In this document: positions 35,031-41,125 of the stretch, piece by piece | How the letters are laid out: each line of letters starts with the position of its first letter | Numbering within the stretch: position 1 is the first letter of the stretch | Assembly (NCBI RefSeq): GCF_001426945.1 | Contig: NZ_LMFS01000001.1 | Location: 1,933,408-1,974,532 of the forward strand | DNA: 41,125 bases | From: Pseudolabrys sp. Root1462 | Lineage (GTDB): Bacteria > Pseudomonadota > Alphaproteobacteria > Rhizobiales > Xanthobacteraceae | Reading direction: 5' to 3' | Translations under genes and position numbers: made by a program | Notes under the pieces: generated by a model | Database searches by the model: none | Seen by the model: only the letters and a program-made list of their open reading frames with translations | What the model was told of the DNA's origin: nothing

Positions 35031-37784
35031 ATGCGCACCGTCGCTGCTGTCGTCGCCCTCGTGGCGTGCGTGCATGCCGGCTTGTGGCTGCTTGGTCGTG
35101 AGAAGGTCAACGCTCCGAATTTTGACGGGCAGTTGGCGAGCGTTTCTTACGCGCCCTTTCAGGGCAACGTGAATCCGGAAGACGGCGGCAAGGCCGAAAC
35201 GGCGAAAATCCGCCAAGACCTCACGCTGCTGTCGCCGATCGCAAAATCACTCCGCACCTATTCGTCGACCGCCGGCGTCGAACTGGTCCCCGGCATTGCC
35301 GCCGAGTTCGGCATGCGCGTGACGGTCGGCGCCTGGATCGACAAGGATCAGAAGCGCAACGAACGCGAAATGCGTTCGGTCGTCGATCTCGCCAAGCGCC
35401 ACAGCAACGTCAACGGCATCTTCGTCGGCAACGAAACGATCTACCGCGGCGAACTCGAGCCGAAGGTTGGCGACAAGCTCGACCCCGAGGAAGCCGAACA
35501 GCTCAAGGCCGCCAAGACCAAGCAGCAGGACGCCAAGGTCCGCGAGGACATCGGCGTCGCCCGGCTCATCAAGATGATCCGCCAGGTCAAGCGGCAGGTG
35601 AACGTGCCGGTGACGACCGGCGAAATCTACAGCGTCTGGCTCGACCATCCCGAGCTCGTCTCATCGGTCGATTACATCGCCGCGCACATCCTGCCCTACT
35701 GGGAAGGCTTCTCCGACAAGCAGGTCGTCGATCAGGCGATCACGATCTACGACAAGCTGCGCCGCGCCTATCCCGGCAAGCGCGTGGTCATCGCCGAATT
35801 CGGCTGGCCGAGCGCGGGATATAACTTCCATAACGCCGAACCGGGCCGCATCGAACAGGCCGTGATCCTGCGCGACTTCGTCACGCGCGCCCAAGCCTAT
35901 GGCATCGACTACAACATCGTCGAAGCGATCGACCAGCCCTGGAAGATCTTCGAAGGCGGCGTCGGTCCGTACTGGGGCATTTTCAACGCCGACCGTCAGG
36001 CCAAGTTTGCCTGGACCGGCCCGATCACCAATCCGGACTACTGGAAGCTGGGCGCCATCGCCCTGCTCGTCAGCATCCTTCTGTCGCTGCCGATCCTGAC
36101 CGTCGCCTCCGTGTCGTTCTGGCAGACGACGACGCTCGCCGCCGCCGCCAACGTGGTCGGCGCCTGGTCGGCTGCTTTGTTCGGCTACTGGTACGGCCAC
36201 TATTTCGTGCCCGGCGCTGCTTTCGCGCTCGCTCTCGGCACGGTGCTGCTGATCCCGCTGATCGTGATCGCGCTGGCGCGCGTCGAGGAAATCGCGGCCA
36301 TCGCCTTCGGCCGCAAGCCGGCACGCCTGGTGCCGCTGGCACCGCCGCTCGCGCCCGATATGCCGACACCGAAGGTGTCGATCCATATCCCGGCCTATCG
36401 CGAGCCGCCGGAGATGCTAAAGCAGACGCTGGATGCAGTCGCGGCGCTCGACTACGCCAACTTCGAGTGCATCGTCGTCGTCAACAACACGCCCGACCCG
36501 GCGATGTGGATGCCGATCGAGGAGCACTGCAAGCAGCTCGGCGACCGTTTCAAGTTCGTGCTGGCCAACAATCTCAAGGGCTTCAAGGCCGGCGCGCTGC
36601 GGCTCGCCGATTCCCACACTGCTGAAGACGCTGAAGTCATCGGCATCATCGACGCCGACTATGTCGTGACCAACGACTGGCTGCGCGACCTGATGCCGCT
36701 GTTCAACGACCCGACCGTCGGCATGGTCCAGGCGCCGCAGGATCACCGCGACGGTCACCGCAGCCCGCTGCATGCCGCGATGAACGCCGAATATGCCGGC
36801 TTCTTCGACATCGGCATGGTGCAGCGGAACGAGCACAACGCCATCGTCACGCATGGCACCATGGTGCTGATGCGCCGCAAGGCCATCGAAGCGGTCGGCG
36901 GCTGGTCCAGCGACACGATCTGCGAGGACACCGATCTCGGCCTTTGCTTGCTCGAGCACGGCTGGCAGGCGCATTACACCAGCAAGCGTTACGGCTACGG
37001 CCTGCTGCCGGACACCTACGATGCGTTCAAGAAGCAGCGCGATCGCTGGGCCTATGGCGGCTTCCAGATCCTCAAGAAGCACTGGCGCCGCATGCTGTCG
37101 CGCGACACGCGCCTGACCGGCGACCAGAAGCGCGAATTCGCGCTCGGCTGGCTGAACTGGTTAGGGGCCGAAAGCGTCGGCGTCGTCGTCGCGATCCTGA
37201 ATATCCTCTGGGTGCCGGTGATCGCCTTCCTCGACATTTCGGTGCCGGACCGCATCCTCACGGTGCCGATCGTCGCGAGCTTCATCGTCTCGCTCGTGCA
37301 CTTCGTCGCGCTCTATCGGCTGCGGGTGAAGACCACGCGGGTGGAAATGGCCGCGGCCGCGATCGCCGCCATGTCCGTCCAGTGGACGGTCGCCCGCGCG
37401 GTGGCGATGGGTCTGATCAAGGATCACCTGCCCTTCGTTCGCACCGACAAGGGCGGCGGCCGGCGCAAGACGGACTTCCACGCGTTCTGGGAGTCGGTGA
37501 TGGCGGCGCTACTGGTCGCCGGCGCGATCACGCTGATCGAGACCAACTACAAGGAAGTTCGCGAAATCTACATCTTCGCGTTCGTCCTGCTGGTGCAGGC
37601 CCTGCCGTTTGCCGCAGCGGTCGTCATCGCGCTGTGGGAGCGCTCGCGCATCAACGACTTCGCGGTGCTGGAAGGCTACCGCGCAACATTCGCGACGCTG
37701 GCGCGACGCGCCCGCTTGGCCAAGGTTACCCAGTCGGTGGCGCCGCAGCAGATTGCTGCCAAGCAGCCGGAACTGACCCAGTAA
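35031..37784 (+). CDS. ndvB: GH17-GT2 fusion cyclic beta-(1,3)-glucan synthase, NdvB-like
   Basis: A 917-residue membrane protein. An N-terminal anchor (about 4-22) leads to a periplasmic GH17-like domain (about 36-330) with VGNE (Glu135) and AEFGWPS (Glu256). Two or three helices (about 339-417) precede a cytosolic family 2 glycosyltransferase (about 447-700) carrying DAD (541-543), CED (631-633) and QRDRW (669-673), the D,D,D,QxxRW set of processive synthases. More membrane helices close the protein. Size and design match Bradyrhizobium NdvB (about 102 kDa), which polymerises UDP-glucose into beta-1,3-glucan. The fused GH17 part could cut and cyclise the chain during export (inference). A charged insert of about 30 residues (about 141-172) is absent from the NdvC-like paralogue. 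It ends before a bidirectional terminator. Confidence 0.85.
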   Translation: MRTVAAVVALVACVHAGLWLLGREKVNAPNFDGQLASVSYAPFQGNVNPEDGGKAETAKIRQDLTLLSPIAKSLRTYSSTAGVELVPGIAAEFGMRVTVGAWIDKDQKRNEREMRSVVDLAKRHSNVNGIFVGNETIYRGELEPKVGDKLDPEEAEQLKAAKTKQQDAKVREDIGVARLIKMIRQVKRQVNVPVTTGEIYSVWLDHPELVSSVDYIAAHILPYWEGFSDKQVVDQAITIYDKLRRAYPGKRVVIAEFGWPSAGYNFHNAEPGRIEQAVILRDFVTRAQAYGIDYNIVEAIDQPWKIFEGGVGPYWGIFNADRQAKFAWTGPITNPDYWKLGAIALLVSILLSLPILTVASVSFWQTTTLAAAANVVGAWSAALFGYWYGHYFVPGAAFALALGTVLLIPLIVIALARVEEIAAIAFGRKPARLVPLAPPLAPDMPTPKVSIHIPAYREPPEMLKQTLDAVAALDYANFECIVVVNNTPDPAMWMPIEEHCKQLGDRFKFVLANNLKGFKAGALRLADSHTAEDAEVIGIIDADYVVTNDWLRDLMPLFNDPTVGMVQAPQDHRDGHRSPLHAAMNAEYAGFFDIGMVQRNEHNAIVTHGTMVLMRRKAIEAVGGWSSDTICEDTDLGLCLLEHGWQAHYTSKRYGYGLLPDTYDAFKKQRDRWAYGGFQILKKHWRRMLSRDTRLTGDQKREFALGWLNWLGAESVGVVVAILNILWVPVIAFLDISVPDRILTVPIVASFIVSLVHFVALYRLRVKTTRVEMAAAAIAAMSVQWTVARAVAMGLIKDHLPFVRTDKGGGRRKTDFHAFWESVMAALLVAGAITLIETNYKEVREIYIFAFVLLVQALPFAAAVVIALWERSRINDFAVLEGYRATFATLARRARLAKVTQSVAPQQIAAKQPELTQ

Positions 37785-37809
37785 CCGCTCGCATCGGCGG
37801 CACAAATAA

Positions 37810-37837
37810 AAAGGGCGCCGAGAGATCGGCGCCCTTT
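37810..37837. terminator. Bidirectional intrinsic terminator between ndvB-like and ohr
   Basis: AAAGGGCGCCGA (37810-37821) pairs perfectly with TCGGCGCCCTTT (37826-37837) around a GAGA loop, a 12-bp stem between two convergent genes. The A/T ends give a short U-run on either strand. Confidence 0.88.
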
Positions 37838-37857
37838 CGCATTTATTGGCCGCCCGG

Positions 37858-38283
37858 TCAGACGACGTTCAGCTTGAAGTCGATGTTGTTACGCGTGGCG
37901 TTGGAATACGGGCAGACCTGATGCGCCTTGGCGACCAGCGCTTCGGCTTCCGCCTTCGGCACGCCCGGCAGCGCGACCTCCAGTGAGATCTCCAGCCCGA
38001 AGCCGCCTTCCGAGCGCGGACCGATACCGACCGTGGCTGTCACCGTGGCATCCGCCGGCACCTTGGGGCCGCCTTGCGAGGCCACGAACTTCATGGCGCC
38101 AAGGAAGCAGGCCGAATAGCCCGTCGCAAACAGTTGTTCGGGATTGACGCCCTCGCCACCCGGGCCGCCGAGCTCCTTCGGCACAGTGAGCTTCACGTTG
38201 AAGGTCCCGTCGGTGGTCCCCGACTGCCCGTCGCGGCCGCCGGTTGCCCGCGCCGAAGTCCGATATTTGACGTCCACTGCCAT
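37858..38283 (-). CDS. ohr: Organic hydroperoxide resistance protein Ohr
   Basis: A 141-residue OsmC-superfamily thiol peroxidase that reduces organic and fatty-acid hydroperoxides. The catalytic set is complete: Arg17, Glu49, peroxidatic Cys59 in YSACFLGAMKF, and the resolving Cys near 124 in HQVCPYSNATR. The SACF and CPYSNATRNN motifs separate Ohr from OsmC. The ATG at 38283 has AGGAG upstream; the longer open frame runs into the regulatory region and is not real. It is divergent from ohrR, and the 186-base intergenic region carries two operator-like sequences, so induction by organic peroxides through OhrR is expected. Confidence 0.95.
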   Translation of the reverse strand: MAVDVKYRTSARATGGRDGQSGTTDGTFNVKLTVPKELGGPGGEGVNPEQLFATGYSACFLGAMKFVASQGGPKVPADATVTATVGIGPRSEGGFGLEISLEVALPGVPKAEAEALVAKAHQVCPYSNATRNNIDFKLNVV

Positions 38284-38352
38284 GGTTCTTCTCCTGGTTT
38301 GAAGCCTGGCCGCCGGCATCAAGGCGGCGGCTGATTGATCGTTCGCGTTTAT

Positions 38353-38366
38353 ATCGCGCACGATCT
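38353..38366. promoter_or_regulatory. Putative OhrR operator 1 (ohr side)
   Basis: ATCGCGCACGATCT, with the symmetric core ATCG-CGCA-CGAT, lies directly beside TATAAA on the minus strand (complement of 38348-38353), a likely -10 for ohr. The same 14 bases recur exactly at 38409-38422. Position and duplication point to OhrR binding; this is not verified. Confidence 0.7.
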
Positions 38367-38398
38367 TTCTAGGCCGACGAGACCGGGCGGTCAATAGC

Positions 38399-38427
38399 TT
38401 GCGATTAGATCGCGCACGATCTATATT
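38399..38427 (+). promoter_or_regulatory. ohrR promoter with embedded OhrR operator 2
   Basis: TTGCGA (38399-38404) and TATATT (38422-38427) are separated by exactly 17 bases. The inverted repeat TAGATCG-CGCA-CGATCTA (38406-38423), with perfect 7-bp arms, fills the spacer and touches the -10. A repressor bound here would block RNA polymerase, giving autoregulation of ohrR. Confidence 0.7.
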
Positions 38428-38469
38428 CACGAAACCGTGTGGGGCGGGAATTCGCCCTGGGAGATCGCC

Positions 38470-38928
38470 ATGCCGTCCACCGCGCCTAAAGCCGCCAGCC
38501 GGCCCGACGTCGCCGACCTGTTGTGCTTCGCCATCTATTCCACCGGACACGCCTTCAACCGTGTCTACAAGCCGCTGCTCGACGAGCTCGGCCTCACCTA
38601 TCCGCAGTATCTGGTGATGGTGGCGCTATGGGCGGAGGACGACCAGACGGTCGGCCAGATCGGCGACAGACTGTTTCTGGAGTCGAGCACGCTGACGCCG
38701 CTGCTGAAGCGGCTGGAGACGCTGGGCTTCCTCACCCGCAGCCGCGATCCGGAGGACGAACGTCAAGTGCGGCTGCGGCTCACCGACAAGGGCTCCAGCC
38801 TGCGGAAGAAAGCGCGCGATGTCGGCGCCTGCATCGGTGAAGCCACCGGTCTGCAGATGGAAGCCGCGGTGAAATTGCGCAACGAGATCACCAAGCTGCG
38901 CGGCCACCTGATGAAAGCGGCGAAGTAG
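38470..38928 (+). CDS. ohrR: MarR-family organic-peroxide sensor OhrR
   Basis: A 152-residue MarR-type repressor. The N-terminal LLCFAIYSTGHAFNRVYKPLL segment contains the reactive Cys19 conserved in OhrR, followed by LGLTYPQYLVMVALW with the Tyr residues that hydrogen-bond it. The winged helix is GDRLFLESSTLTPLLKRLE and the wing RSRDPEDERQVRLRLT. A second Cys (about 119, GACIG) could act as the partner in a two-Cys sensing mechanism. The ATG at 38470 has GGGAG at 38459-38463; an upstream ATG at 38437 is less likely. It is divergent from its expected target ohr and ends 13 bases before the convergent amidohydrolase. Confidence 0.93.
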   Translation: MPSTAPKAASRPDVADLLCFAIYSTGHAFNRVYKPLLDELGLTYPQYLVMVALWAEDDQTVGQIGDRLFLESSTLTPLLKRLETLGFLTRSRDPEDERQVRLRLTDKGSSLRKKARDVGACIGEATGLQMEAAVKLRNEITKLRGHLMKAAK

Positions 38929-38941
38929 CGCTCGTCCCGGC

Positions 38942-40108
38942 TCACGCCGGCAGCGCGGTCTCGACCAGCTTGACCCAGTACGACGTGCCGAGCGGGATGG
39001 CGTCGTCGTTGAAGTTGTAGCGCGGGTGATGCAGCCCGGCGCTGTCGCCATTGCCGACCCAGATGAAGGCGCCGGGACGCTTCTGCAGCATGAAGGAAAA
39101 GTCCTCGCCGCCCATCATCGGTGGATGCGCCGTATCGACGCGATCCGCGCCGGCGATTTCCTTTGCCACCGCAGCGGCAAAAGCGGTTTCGCGGTCGTGG
39201 TTCACCAGCACCGGGTAATTGCGGTTATAGGTGAGCTTGGCCTTGGCGCCGAGCGCGGCCGCCGTGTTCTCGACGATGCGGTGCAGGTTTTTCTCGAGCA
39301 TGTCCTGCACGTCCGCATCCAGCGATCGCGCGGTGCCCCGCATCCGCACCGTTTCCGGCAGCACGTTGTCCGCATTGCCGGCTTCGACCATGCAGATCGA
39401 CACCACGGCGGCGTGCTGCGGGTCGACATTGCGCGATACGATCGACTGGATGTTGTTGATGATCTGCGCCGCGGTCAGCACGGCATCGACCGTCAGGTGC
39501 GGACGCGCGGCGTGGCCGCCGAGGCCTTCGACGTCGATCTGCAGCGTATCGGTGGCCGCCATGATGGCGCCGCTGTTGATGCCGAATTGGCCGACCGGCA
39601 TGCCCGGGTAATTGTGCATGCCGTAGAACTCGTCGATGCCGAAGCGCGTGAGGATGCCGTCATCGAGCATGGCCTTGGCACCCGCACCGCCCTCTTCCGC
39701 CGGCTGGAAAATGACCACGGCGGTGCCGTCGAAATTGCGCGTCTCGGCGAGATAGCGCGCCGCGCCCAACAGCATCGCCGTATGGCCGTCATGGCCGCAG
39801 GCGTGCATCTTGCCGGGATTGGTCGATTTATACGGCAGGTCGTTCAGCTCGGTGATGGGCAGCGCGTCCATGTCGGCGCGCAGGCCGATCGTTTTGCCGG
39901 AGCCCTGCTTGCGGCCGCGGATGACGCCGACGACCCCCGTGAGCCCCAGGCCCGGCACAACCTCGTCGCAGCCGAAGGCCTTGAGCTTCTCGGCCACGGA
40001 GGCGGCGGTGCGATGGACGTCGTAGAGCAGTTCCGGATGGGCATGCAGGTCGCGCCGCCAGGCGGTGATCTCGGGATGCAGGTCGGCGACGCGGTTGACG
40101 ATCGGCAT
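38942..40108 (-). CDS. M20D family amidohydrolase (hippurate hydrolase / N-acyl amino acid deacylase type)
   Basis: A 388-residue cytosolic metallopeptidase of the M20D group. The N-terminal RRDLHAHPEL, the metal-binding HACGHDGHTAM, FQPAEEGGAGA and the C-terminal PPMMGGEDFSFM motifs are all intact, as is the GHAARPH dimerisation-domain His. Members cleave N-acetyl, N-benzoyl or indole-acetyl amino acids; the substrate here is unknown. The start is an ATG at 40108 with GGAG-like bases before it. Upstream is a 324-base gene-free region with an 8-bp inverted repeat 115-140 bases away that could be its control site. Confidence 0.9.
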   Translation of the reverse strand: MPIVNRVADLHPEITAWRRDLHAHPELLYDVHRTAASVAEKLKAFGCDEVVPGLGLTGVVGVIRGRKQGSGKTIGLRADMDALPITELNDLPYKSTNPGKMHACGHDGHTAMLLGAARYLAETRNFDGTAVVIFQPAEEGGAGAKAMLDDGILTRFGIDEFYGMHNYPGMPVGQFGINSGAIMAATDTLQIDVEGLGGHAARPHLTVDAVLTAAQIINNIQSIVSRNVDPQHAAVVSICMVEAGNADNVLPETVRMRGTARSLDADVQDMLEKNLHRIVENTAAALGAKAKLTYNRNYPVLVNHDRETAFAAAVAKEIAGADRVDTAHPPMMGGEDFSFMLQKRPGAFIWVGNGDSAGLHHPRYNFNDDAIPLGTSYWVKLVETALPA

Positions 40109-40432
40109 GACGGAAGAGCTCCTGGCGGCGGGCTGAAAGGTCCGCCGATACGGTGAAGGCAGATTCTGTGCCCCGGAAGTGTAGCAAATGCTGGCTGCGG
40201 CGCGAGTTCAAGATATCGGCATAAATCTGCGACTTTTCAGCAGATTTCCCTCGTCAACAGGGCGGCAGACCGCCGTCCGGCCGGCTATTGACCCGGCCCG
40301 TCTGCCCCCCTAAACACCCGGTCGCGTATGATCCACTGGAGCTTGGACTTTGATTTGGTCCGGTTCGGGACCGACACCCGCGTTCGAATCCCGTCATGGC
40401 GGGCCAATCGGATGAGATCAGCGCATGGTGAC
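40109..40432. other. 324-base gene-free region upstream of tRNA-Lys
   Basis: No protein gene is supported. Two things can be seen. AAATCTGC (40223-40230) and GCAGATTT (40240-40247) are a perfect 8-bp inverted repeat with a 9-base spacer, possibly an operator of the amidohydrolase gene. At about 40380-40406 the sequence reads CGTTCGAATCCCG and ends GGGCCA, resembling the T-arm and 3' end of a tRNA without any 5' part. An open frame on the minus strand across this region and the tRNA is antisense reading, not a gene. Confidence 0.5.
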
Positions 40433-40507
40433 GGGCGCGTAGCTCAGCGGTAGAGCACACGACTTTTAATCGCGAGGTCCTGGGTTCGAATCCCAGCGCG
40501 CTCACCA
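40433..40507 (+). tRNA. tRNA-Lys (anticodon UUU)
   Basis: A complete cloverleaf with encoded CCA at 40505-40507. Acceptor GGGCGCG pairs with CGCGCTC (one G-U at the second pair); the D stem is GCTC/GAGC; the anticodon loop is CTTTTAA with TTT at 40465-40467; the T arm is CTGGG-TTCGAAT-CCCAG. One anticodon-stem pair (second, A40459 with C40473) is a mismatch. A T-run follows (TTTTTTTT, 40512-40519), then a small stem GCGTT/AACGC (40521-40537). It borders the transposase remnant. Confidence 0.9.
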
Positions 40508-40554
40508 CCCATTTTTTTTAGCGTTATTAATCAACGCATTGCGAGATGTGATTT

Positions 40555-40576
40555 GTCAAACCGTGAATGGTTTGAC
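40555..40576. repeat. Perfect 8-bp inverted repeat between tRNA-Lys and IS3 remnant
   Basis: GTCAAACC (40555-40562) and GGTTTGAC (40569-40576) flank GTGAAT. The element lies in locally A+T-richer DNA between the tRNA and the broken transposase. It could be a small terminator, an operator or the mark of a former recombination site; nothing in the window decides. Confidence 0.5.
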
Positions 40577-40627
40577 ACTTGACCTTGGCAACCTAGCGTC
40601 TTTCTGCAACCGAAAATTGTTGCGGGG

Positions 40628-41125
40628 CAAGTGCCATTCGGTGCCGCGCTCCTCCTGCCAAGCCAGGATGGCGTTCGACGCGAGCTCATTTCCACTGTCG
40701 CTGACGATCATGCGTGGGCAACCTCGGCTCTCGATGATACGGCTGAGTTCGCGGACGACGTGGGGAGCGGTCAGCGAGGTGTCGGCCACCAGCCCCAGCC
40801 ACTCCCGGGTTAGTCATCGACTATGGTGACGACGCGGAAGCGCCGCCCGCTCGCCCAGCGTGGCCATGACGAAGTCGTGCGACCAGCGCACATTGCGATC
40901 CTGCGGGATGGCCATCGGCGCCAGGTGCGCAGAGCCGCTTGCGGCCTCCGCGTTGACGCCGGATAGCCGCTCTTCCTTGTAGAAGCGATAGAGCTCTTGG
41001 GGTTGAACTTGATGCCCTCGCGAGCCAGCAGCAGCCCAAGGCAGTCGAACCGCCGCCACTGCGAGGCCAGCTCCCTCAGCTTGCTCCGAAGCCTTCATCG
41101 CCAGTCCTCTTGCCAGTATAGCGAC
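40628..41125 (-). pseudogene. IS3-family transposase OrfB remnant (frameshifted, truncated)
   Basis: Reading right to left on the minus strand, pieces of an IS3-type DDE transposase appear in order but in different frames: LYRFYKEERLS, RRQRGGRKR, APMAIPQDRNVRWSHDF (first catalytic Asp), ASGRRFRVVTIVDD, then after a stop and a shift VADTSLTAPHVVRELSRIIESRGCP and MIVSDSGNELASNAIL (second catalytic Asp), ending near GTEWH. At least three frameshifts are needed; one near 40812 looks like a single missing base in the DDFTRE motif. The third catalytic residue (Glu) and the C terminus are absent, and the N terminus is outside the window. The left end near 40628 is where similarity stops; no terminal inverted repeat is evident. 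Confidence 0.85.

Noticed and set aside
40254-40508. 84-codon open frame on the minus strand containing GFEPRTSRLKVVCSTAEL
   Set aside because: This is the antisense reading of the tRNA-Lys gene and its upstream DNA; the peptide is a well-known type of spurious prediction opposite tRNA genes.

Overview
The window is 41 kb of G+C-rich chromosomal DNA that reads as an alphaproteobacterium of the order Hyphomicrobiales (Rhizobiales), most like the Bradyrhizobium/Rhodopseudomonas/Xanthobacteraceae side. The taxonomic signs are a phosphatidylcholine synthase, an invasion-associated locus B protein, the divergent recG / sdhE-mfd arrangement, and a cyclic beta-(1,3),(1,6)-glucan (ndvB/ndvC/ndvD-type) locus. 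This placement is inferred from gene families, not from a database search. Gene density is high. Most of the window is ordinary core genome; only the last ~700 bases look accessory.

Layout. 0.2-3.1 kb (+): a metallophosphoesterase translationally coupled to a Ser/Thr kinase-universal stress protein fusion, then a secreted SH3b/DUF1236 protein. 3.1-8.5 kb (-): DUF2182 membrane protein, DUF1326 Cys-motif protein, phosphatidylcholine synthase, SDR oxidoreductase, quinone reductase and an M20 carbamoylase, tightly packed. 8.6-13 kb: a UbiH-type FAD hydroxylase, then a CaiB/BaiF enzyme plus AEC permease divergent from a malyl-CoA-lyase-type enzyme, and hspQ. 13.5-20.1 kb: IalB-family protein, an orphan YejA-like binding protein with a Tat-like signal, an adenylate-forming-enzyme homologue that has lost key motifs, a PleD-shaped protein with degenerate REC and GGDEF parts, and a FrnE-like DsbA protein. 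20.1-26.2 kb: mfd, sdhE and recG. 26.2-30.8 kb (-): glmU, glmS, DUF502, DUF805. 30.9-32.4 kb: an anchored SPOR-like protein and a small membrane protein.

32.4-37.8 kb is the cyclic-glucan locus: a membrane GH17 protein (NdvC-like), a small secreted four-Cys protein (NdvD-like) and a GH17-GT2 fusion synthase (NdvB-like). 37.9-38.9 kb is the divergent ohr/ohrR peroxide pair; its intergenic region holds two copies of a 14-base operator-like sequence, one placed between the -35 and -10 of the likely ohrR promoter. After an M20D amidohydrolase come a 324-base gene-free stretch, a tRNA-Lys(UUU) and a frameshifted IS3-type transposase remnant that runs off the window.

The best candidates for something not well described are (i) the malyl-CoA-lyase / CaiB / AEC module, (ii) two successive apparent pseudoenzymes at 16.4-19.3 kb, (iii) the DUF2182-DUF1326-pcs cluster, and (iv) the compact GH17-GT2 glucan locus. 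I saw no CRISPR array, prophage, secretion system or obvious defence island.
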